Shown here: positions 59,021-64,000 of the stretch, piece by piece
Layout: the number at the start of each line of letters is the position of its first letter
Position numbering within the stretch: position 1 is the stretch's first letter
NCBI RefSeq assembly: GCF_003946865.1
Contig: NZ_QXTH01000008.1
Span: 62,001-126,000 of the forward strand
Source of the DNA: Antribacter gilvus
Lineage (GTDB): Bacteria; Actinomycetota; Actinomycetes; Actinomycetales; Cellulomonadaceae
Direction: 5' to 3'
Length of the DNA stretch: 64,000 nt
Notes under the pieces: model-generated
What the model saw: only the letters and a program-made list of their open reading frames with translations
Databases searched by the model: none
Told to the model about the DNA's origin: nothing
Position numbers and translations under genes: made by a program

Positions 59021-59508
59021 ACCGCGCCGAGATCCGAGCAGCCCTGGACGAGGCGTTCGACCACGCCGTCGTCTTCCACGGGTTCGCCAAGCACCTGCGC
59101 GACTACGACTTCTACGTCTACCTTCAGGCGGCACCCTCCACCGGCGTCCCGCCGGAGCACCGACGGTACCGGTTCACGCACTGCGTCGTGGCGGAGGCCT
59201 TGACCGCCCTGCCGGCCGAGATCTGGAAGACGTCCCTCGATCCGCGGCTTCTCGACCACGAGACCTATCTCGCTGCATTCGACGAGCTGGACGGCTACGT
59301 GTGGGGCGTGAGCTTGCAGAGCGCCTATCCGGGGTTCACGGTCGTCGAGAGTTCCGGGGATGCAAAGTCCTGGTCGGACCGGGTCGGGATCCCGTTTCAC
59401 GAGGCGCTCTACGAAGGCAACGGGCACCGTGTGCGCCTCGTCTTCTCCGATCTGGAGGTCTCGGTGGTCGCCGCGGGCGAGTCGGCCTACACGGTCGGCG
59501 ACGACTGA
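59017..59508 (+). CDS. Uncharacterised protein coupled to the PIN toxin
   Basis: 163 residues, not recognised. GTG start at 59017 overlaps the toxin stop (GTGA), so it is translated with the toxin. No signal peptide or membrane helix. Notable segments are LRDYDFYVYLQAAP, RYRFTHCVVAEALTALPAEIW and FHEALYEGNGHRVRLVFSDLEVSVV, suggesting a small alpha/beta protein. It could be part of the toxin-antitoxin unit (a third component) or a passenger. A 68-bp gap with a new promoter separates it from the next gene. Confidence 0.7.
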   Translation: MNRAEIRAALDEAFDHAVVFHGFAKHLRDYDFYVYLQAAPSTGVPPEHRRYRFTHCVVAEALTALPAEIWKTSLDPRLLDHETYLAAFDELDGYVWGVSLQSAYPGFTVVESSGDAKSWSDRVGIPFHEALYEGNGHRVRLVFSDLEVSVVAAGESAYTVGDD

Positions 59509-59564
59509 CGGAGAGAACCCTTCCCGGAGAGCGGACAAGTTACTCCTGTCTCCCTTGCCGGATA

Positions 59565-59570
59565 TACGAT
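59565..59570 (+). promoter_or_regulatory. -10 box of a leaderless GPP34 mRNA
   Basis: TACGAT (TANNNT) lies 6 bases before the ATG at 59577, and no Shine-Dalgarno is present. The transcript would begin at the start codon. The -35 is weak. Confidence 0.5.
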
Positions 59571-59576
59571 CCCGCC

Positions 59577-60329
59577 ATGCTGATTGCTGAAGACCTCCTG
59601 CTCCTGTCCGTCGACGACGAGACGGGCAAGACCGCCGGCGTCGACAACCTCGGCGTCCGCCTGGCGGGGGCCCTCATGGCCGACCTCGCCGCCGCGAACC
59701 GCACGCTCGTCAAGGGCGGGCCTGAGGCGGGCGCGACGAAGGAGGAGCGCAAGCAGGCTCTCGACGCGTACGTCCGGGTCACCAACAACGACCCCACCGG
59801 CCACCCGGCGCTCGACGCCGCCCTCCAGGCCGTGCTGGCCACCGAGGGCAAGGCGCAGGCCGTCGTCGAGGCCATCTCCAAGGACGCCGAGGAGAACCTC
59901 CTCGCGGGCCTGGCCGAGCGCGGCATCCTGGAGAAGAAGGAGAGCAAGCTCTTCGCGATGCTCCCCATCACCCGCTGGCCCGCCGCCGACTCGGCCCACG
60001 AGACCGCGCTGCGCGCGACCCTCCGCTCCGTCCTCGTCGACGGCGCCGAGCCGGACGAGCGCACCGCGACCCTGATCTCCCTCCTCCACGGCTCCGGCCT
60101 CATCGGCGGCCTGGTCGGCAAGGAGAACCGCAAGGCCGCGGAGGACCGCGCCGAGGAGATCGCCGGCAGCGAGTACGGCTTCGCCACCGTCGCCACCCAG
60201 GTGGCCATCGCGGCGACCGTCGCCACGGTCGCCGTGGTCGGCGCCGGCGTCGCCGCCGCCCTCATCCTCGCCGCCTCCAAGGACGCCGAGGCCGCTGCGG
60301 CCCCGGCCGAGCCGGCTCCCACGGCCTGA
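59577..60329 (+). CDS. GPP34 (Golgi phosphoprotein 3-like) family protein
   Basis: 250 residues. The family opening MLIAEDLLLLSVDDETGK, then LAGALMADLAAANR and the helical middle with LLAGLAERGILEKKESKLFAM match the bacterial GPP34 fold. A hydrophobic stretch near 200-232 (VATQVAIAATVATVAVVGAGVAAALILAA) may form a membrane anchor, followed by an Ala/Pro tail. Eukaryotic homologues bind PI4P; actinobacterial members are annotated by homology with no set role. Start codon apparently leaderless. Confidence 0.85.
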   Translation: MLIAEDLLLLSVDDETGKTAGVDNLGVRLAGALMADLAAANRTLVKGGPEAGATKEERKQALDAYVRVTNNDPTGHPALDAALQAVLATEGKAQAVVEAISKDAEENLLAGLAERGILEKKESKLFAMLPITRWPAADSAHETALRATLRSVLVDGAEPDERTATLISLLHGSGLIGGLVGKENRKAAEDRAEEIAGSEYGFATVATQVAIAATVATVAVVGAGVAAALILAASKDAEAAAAPAEPAPTA

Positions 60330-60363
60330 CACCGCCTGATCGGCGACACCGCCTGACCCCGGC

Positions 60364-60411
60364 CCGACGCCGGTGACGCACCTCCCGCTGGAGGCGCGCC
60401 ACCGGCGTCGG
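60364..60411. terminator. Bidirectional terminator between GPP34 and phoH
   Basis: A 12-bp perfect outer stem (60364-60375 with 60400-60411) encloses an inner 5-bp stem (60381-60385 with 60390-60394). It lies between converging genes and ends 6 bp before the phoH stop codon. Confidence 0.7.
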
Positions 60412-60416
60412 CCGTC

Positions 60417-61796
60417 CTACACCTCCAGCGACTCCAGCATCTCGGTGACGAGCGCCGCCACGGGCGAGCGCTCGGAGCGCGTCAGGGTGACGTGGGCGAA
60501 CAGCGGGTGCCCCTTGAGGGCCTCGATGACGGCGGCCACGCCGTCGTGCCGGCCCACGCGCAGGTTGTCGCGCTGCGCGACGTCGTGGGTGAGCACCACC
60601 CTCGAGCTCTGCCCGATGCGGGACAGGACCGTGAGCAGCACGTTCCGCTCGAGAGACTGCGCCTCGTCCACGATCACGAACGCGTCGTGGAGCGAGCGCC
60701 CGCGGATGTGGGTCAGCGGCAGCACCTCGAGCATGTCGCGGGCGATGACCTCTTCCACGACCTCCTTCGAGACGAGGGCCTCCAGGGTGTCGAACACGGC
60801 CTGCGCCCAGGGGTTCATCTTCTCGGACTCGCTGCCGGGCAGGTAGCCGAGCTCCTGGCCGCCCACCGCGTACAGGGGCCGGAACACCACGACCTTGCGG
60901 TGCTTGCCGCGCTCCATCACGGCCTCGAGGCCCGCGCACAGCGCGAGCGCCGACTTGCCGGTGCCCGCCCGTCCGCCGAGGGAGACGATGCCGATCTCCT
61001 CGTCGAGCAGGAGGTCGATCGCGACGCGCTGCTCGGCCGACCGGCCGTGCACCCCGAACACGTCCTGGTCGCCCCGGACGAGACGCACCCGCTTGTCAGC
61101 GGTCACGCGGCCGAGCGCCGAGCCGCGCGGCGAGTGCACCACCAGGCCGGTGTGGCACACCAGCGGCCCGGTCGCCTCGACCACGGCGGGGTCGAGCTCA
61201 GCGAGGTCGAGCGAGTCCTCCTCCCACAGCGACTTCATCTGCTCGTCCGCGATGTCGATCTCCCGCATGCCCGTCCAGCCGGAGTCCACGGCGAGCTCGG
61301 CCCGGTACTCCTCCGCCGCGAGCCCGACGGCCGAGGCCTTGACGCGCATGGGCAGGTCCTTGGACACCACCGTCACGACCGCCCCCTCGGCCGCCAGGTT
61401 GGCGGCGACGGAGAGGATCCTGGTGTCGTTGTCGCCCAGGCGGAACCCGGCGGGCAGCACCATCGGGTCGATGTGGTTCAGCTCCACGCGCAGGGTGCCG
61501 CCCGCGTCGCCGACCGGGACGGGGGCGTCGAGGCGGCCGTACTTGATGCGGAGGTCGTCGAGCAGGCGCAGGGCGCTGCGGGCGAAGTAGCCCAGCTCGG
61601 CGTGGTGACGCTTGCCCTCGAGCTCGGTGATCACGACCACCGGGAGCACGACGTCGTGCTCGGCGAAACGGAACATGGCTCGGGGGTCGCTCAGCAGGAC
61701 AGAGGTGTCGATGACGAAGGTCCGCCTGTCGCCGTCCGCGCCACCGGGCTCGGCGGTCGCGGTCACGGGCGTGGGGCTGGTTGCGGAAGAGACCAC
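60417..61796 (-). CDS. PIN-PhoH protein (PhoH2-like RNase/helicase)
   Basis: 459 residues. An N-terminal PIN domain (about 25-160; [12 protein letters not shown] and the NDTRIL and VSKD acidic positions) is joined to a C-terminal PhoH P-loop ATPase (Walker [13 protein letters not shown] near 270, Walker [12 protein letters not shown]). PIN-PhoH proteins act as ATP-dependent RNA unwinding and cleaving enzymes in mycobacteria. The GTG at 61794-61796 has GGGAG 7 bases upstream. A leader of up to about 240 bases with several hairpins precedes it. Confidence 0.92.
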   Translation of the reverse strand: MVSSATSPTPVTATAEPGGADGDRRTFVIDTSVLLSDPRAMFRFAEHDVVLPVVVITELEGKRHHAELGYFARSALRLLDDLRIKYGRLDAPVPVGDAGGTLRVELNHIDPMVLPAGFRLGDNDTRILSVAANLAAEGAVVTVVSKDLPMRVKASAVGLAAEEYRAELAVDSGWTGMREIDIADEQMKSLWEEDSLDLAELDPAVVEATGPLVCHTGLVVHSPRGSALGRVTADKRVRLVRGDQDVFGVHGRSAEQRVAIDLLLDEEIGIVSLGGRAGTGKSALALCAGLEAVMERGKHRKVVVFRPLYAVGGQELGYLPGSESEKMNPWAQAVFDTLEALVSKEVVEEVIARDMLEVLPLTHIRGRSLHDAFVIVDEAQSLERNVLLTVLSRIGQSSRVVLTHDVAQRDNLRVGRHDGVAAVIEALKGHPLFAHVTLTRSERSPVAALVTEMLESLEV

Positions 61797-62135
61797 AGCA
61801 GGACTCCCTCCGACGCCTGAGCGTCGAACGTGGGGGCGGGCGACCGGGTTCCGGGCACAGCCACGTGCCGCAGAGCCGGGGCCGGCCCTCCTGCACGGAG
61901 CGGATACTCCAAGGTTGGCCTCCCGGAGGACGACTGGGTGTCGTCCCTGCTCGCGAAACTACGCGCGCACCCCGCTCATTGCCAGACCTCGATACCGGCG
62001 CGTCGCAAGATGTCACCCACTGTTCACATGTTGGTAACAACTTGACCAAACAACCAAGACTTGGTCAAGTTGACTGGTGATAACGGTTCGACGGCGCCCG
62101 TGCACAGGAGCGGCTGCCTGCGGCAGGATGAAAAC
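61797..62135. other. 339-bp divergent intergenic region with nested palindromes
   Basis: No gene seen. On the phoH side there are short hairpins at 61811-61826 (6-bp arms) and 61928-61946 (7-bp arms). On the DUF1697 side the sequence turns AT-rich and holds a perfect 12-bp inverted repeat (62038-62049 with 62061-62072) whose loop overlaps a second palindrome, ACCAAG-A-CTTGGT (62053-62065). These look like operator sites for a dimeric repressor controlling one or both genes. A CAGGAT box at 62124-62129 may be a -10 for the DUF1697 gene. Confidence 0.55.
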
Positions 62136-62696
62136 ATGAGCGCCTTCGTCGTCCTTCTCCGCGGGGTCAATCTCGGCCCCCACCGGCGTGTGCCCGCCGC
62201 CGACCTGCGCGGCGTCGCGCAGGACGCCGGCCTGGCCGACGTCCGCACGCTGCTCACCAGCGGCAACCTCGTGGTCACCCCGGGCACGTCGGGAGCCACG
62301 GTGGCCGACGACGTCGCTCGCCTCGTGCACGACGGCCTCACCTCCCGCCTGGACCTGGACGTGCCCGCGGTCGCGCTCTCCGCCACGCGCCTCGCCGCCG
62401 TGGTCCGCGACAACCCGTTCCCGGCCGCGGCGCGGGAGGACCCGTCCCACCTGCAGGCCCACGTGCCGTTCGGCCCGGTGGACGAGGCCGGCGTGGCCCG
62501 CCTCGACCTGCGCCACCCCGGCCGGGAACGCATCGCCGTCGCCGAGGGCGTGGTCTACGTCCACTACGTCGACGGGATCGGGACCTCGCGCCTCACGGCG
62601 GACGTGCTCGACAAGGCCGCCGGGACGATGCTCACCGGACGCAACTGGAACACCGTCACCCGGCTGCTGGAGATGACCCGCGACCTGGAGGGGTGA
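62136..62696 (+). CDS. DUF1697 family protein (second copy in window)
   Basis: 186 residues with the family start VVLLRGVNLGPHRRVPAADL, the LTSGNLVVTPG segment and the C-terminal LTGRNWNTVTRLLEMTRDLE. The relation to the 33479-34012 protein is clear, but the two are well diverged, so the duplication is old or the copies have separate origins. ATG 62136 has no clear ribosome site. Function unknown. Confidence 0.88.
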   Translation: MSAFVVLLRGVNLGPHRRVPAADLRGVAQDAGLADVRTLLTSGNLVVTPGTSGATVADDVARLVHDGLTSRLDLDVPAVALSATRLAAVVRDNPFPAAAREDPSHLQAHVPFGPVDEAGVARLDLRHPGRERIAVAEGVVYVHYVDGIGTSRLTADVLDKAAGTMLTGRNWNTVTRLLEMTRDLEG

Positions 62697-62732
62697 CGCG
62701 ACACGGCGGGTCGCGAGCCCGGTACGCTGTAC

Positions 62733-62811
62733 CCAGGTGTGCCGGGAAGTCTGGTCGGCGTCGCGGCGTGGACCCTTCACGCCGCTGTTCTGCTATCGGA
62801 CTGGAGACCAC
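62733..62811 (+). promoter_or_regulatory. Structured leader of nhaA, candidate cis-regulatory RNA
   Basis: Between the DUF1697 stop and the nhaA GTG there is a perfect 8-bp hairpin (62763-62770 with 62778-62785, 7-base loop). A short GCCG/CGGC stem encloses a GGAAGTCTGGT loop (62741-62759). TGGTC at 62752-62756 can pair with GACCA at 62806-62810, which overlaps the nhaA ribosome site. This could switch translation; whether a ligand or Na+/pH is sensed is unknown. Confidence 0.45.
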
Positions 62812-64000
62812 GTGGCCTCGTCGCACACCCCTCAGCCCTCCGCTCACCCCAAGCTCGACGCCGTGAAGCGCGCCCGGCGCAGGACCCGCAGCTGGATCAC
62901 GCGGGAGACCACCGGCGGGGCGCTCCTCATCGGGGCCGCGGTGATCGCCCTGGTGTGGGCCAACTCGCCCTGGCGCGAGGGCTATCAGGCGCTGTCCGAG
63001 ACGGTGATCGGCCCGGCCTACCTCGGCACGTGGCACGTCCACCTCGACCTCCCGCTCACCGCCTGGGCGGCCGACGGGCTCCTCGCCATCTTCTTCTTCG
63101 TGGTGGGTCTCGAGCTCAAGCACGAGTTCGTGGCCGGCTCGCTCCGCAGCCCTCAGCAGGCGGGCGTGCCGATGCTCGCCGCGGTGGGCGGCATGGCGCT
63201 GCCGGCGGCGATCTACGTCGCGTTCCTCCTCGGCCTCGGGGACCGGGCCGCGCTGCACGGCTGGGCGATCCCCACGGCCACCGACATCGCGTTCGCGCTT
63301 GCCGTCCTCGCCGTGTTCGGCAAGGGCCTGCCGGTCGCGATCCGCACGTTCCTGCTGACCCTCGCCGTGGTAGACGACCTGCTGGCCATCATCGTCATCG
63401 CCATCTTCTACACGAGCGAGATCCACTGGCTGGCGCTCGGCGCGGCGGTCGTGGGCGTCGGCGTGTTCGCCTGGCTCGTGCGCCGCCGGCGCAACCTCTG
63501 GTACGTGCTGCTGCCCGTCGCCCTGGTGACCTGGGCGCTCATGCACGCGTCCGGCATCCACGCCACGATCGCCGGCGTGCTCCTGGGCTTCGTCGTGCCG
63601 GCCACGGTGATCTGGGGCGAGGACGACACCCGCGTGCACCGGATGGAGTTCGACCTCCGGCCCGTCTCGAGCGGCCTCGCGCTCCCGATCTTCGCCTTCT
63701 TCGCGGCGGGGGTCTCCCTGTCCGAGGGCGGCGGGCTCAGCGAGGTGCTGGGCCAGCCGGTGGTGCTCGCCATCGCCGCCGCCCTGATCCTCGGCAAGCT
63801 CGTGGGCGTGCTCGGCACCACCTGGCTGCTCACACGCATCACGCCGCTGCGGCTGCCGGACGGGCTGGGCGTGCGCGACCTCCTGCCGGTCGGCTTCCTC
63901 GCCGGCATCGGCTTCACGGTCTCGCTGCTCATCGCCGAGCTCTCGTTCGCGCACGGGTCCGAGCACACCGCGGGCGCCAAGGCGGCCGTCCTGGGCGCCT
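62812..64000 (+). CDS. nhaA: Na+/H+ antiporter NhaA (3' end off the window)
   Basis: Electrogenic Na+(Li+)/H+ exchange for pH and salt homeostasis. 396 codons are visible and the frame is open at the window end; the family is usually 390-450 residues, so little is missing. The GTG at 62812 has GGAG 5 bases upstream. A basic cytosolic N-terminus is followed by the NhaA helices: GLLAIFFFVVGLELKHEFV, TATDIAFALAVLAVFGKGLP, and the ion-binding aspartate pair in LAVVDDLLAI. Later segments include LPIFAFFAAGVSL and GIGFTVSLLIAELSF. Confidence 0.95.
   Translation, partial: MASSHTPQPSAHPKLDAVKRARRRTRSWITRETTGGALLIGAAVIALVWANSPWREGYQALSETVIGPAYLGTWHVHLDLPLTAWAADGLLAIFFFVVGLELKHEFVAGSLRSPQQAGVPMLAAVGGMALPAAIYVAFLLGLGDRAALHGWAIPTATDIAFALAVLAVFGKGLPVAIRTFLLTLAVVDDLLAIIVIAIFYTSEIHWLALGAAVVGVGVFAWLVRRRRNLWYVLLPVALVTWALMHASGIHATIAGVLLGFVVPATVIWGEDDTRVHRMEFDLRPVSSGLALPIFAFFAAGVSLSEGGGLSEVLGQPVVLAIAAALILGKLVGVLGTTWLLTRITPLRLPDGLGVRDLLPVGFLAGIGFTVSLLIAELSFAHGSEHTAGAKAAVLGA

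Overview
The window is high-GC DNA with GTG and TTG starts, tightly overlapping genes, a mycothiol gene (mshB), a divergent FtsX-type permease operon and a large modular GH9 cellulase beside a GH10 xylanase. Together these point to a plant-polymer-degrading actinobacterium of the Micrococcales, most like Cellulomonadaceae or Promicromonosporaceae. This is inferred from gene content; no rRNA marker is present. I see no tRNA, rRNA, CRISPR array or insertion sequence.

Layout. 1-3.6 kb: a cut AAA regulator, then the aromatic operon [PheA-like ACT protein]-pheA-tyrA on the minus strand. 3.6-7.6 kb: a VanW-domain wall protein with a very long Pro/Ala-rich N-terminus and a small membrane protein. 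7.7-11.3 kb: a LURP-one-like protein, mshB and typA. 11.4-19.2 kb: a four-gene MacB/FtsX-type ABC cassette (two giant permeases, two ATPases). 19.3-25.8 kb: a peptide/oligosaccharide ABC transporter (fused dual ATPase, two permeases, TTG-started lipoprotein receptor). 26.3-31.5 kb: secreted GH9 endoglucanase (CBM3c, two FnIII, CBM2) and GH10 xylanase. 31.6-34 kb: two alpha/beta hydrolases and a DUF1697 protein. 34.1-35.8 kb: a hipBA toxin-antitoxin pair between two copies of the 3' end of ychF. 35.8-39.3 kb: ychF and an ABC-2-like exporter. 39.5-46.6 kb: rmuC, a TetR regulator with a divergent membrane-protein target and two visible operators, ispH, xseA, a CsbD protein and an ABC-F ATPase. 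46.7-50 kb: xseB, a PfkB sugar kinase, a beta-carbonic anhydrase and fumC. 50.2-57.9 kb: a second MacB/FtsX cassette with the same gene order as the first. 58-60.3 kb: an HTH/PIN toxin-antitoxin pair with a third overlapping gene, and a GPP34 protein. 60.4-64 kb: a PIN-PhoH ATPase, a second DUF1697 protein and nhaA, which runs off the end.

How parts work together. The GH9 and GH10 enzymes and the nearby SBP_bac_5-type transporter could form a polymer-to-oligomer uptake locus, although the transporter family is usually called peptide-specific. The two MacB-like cassettes are paralogues, and in both the first ATPase carries the same C-terminal extension, which looks like an AbrB/SpoVT swapped-hairpin fold. 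The strongest sign of transfer is hipBA lying between 27-bp near-identical repeats made from the ychF 3' end. Other items worth following are the apparently inactive PheA paralogue, the structured nhaA leader and the PIN toxin with a cysteine-rich tail.
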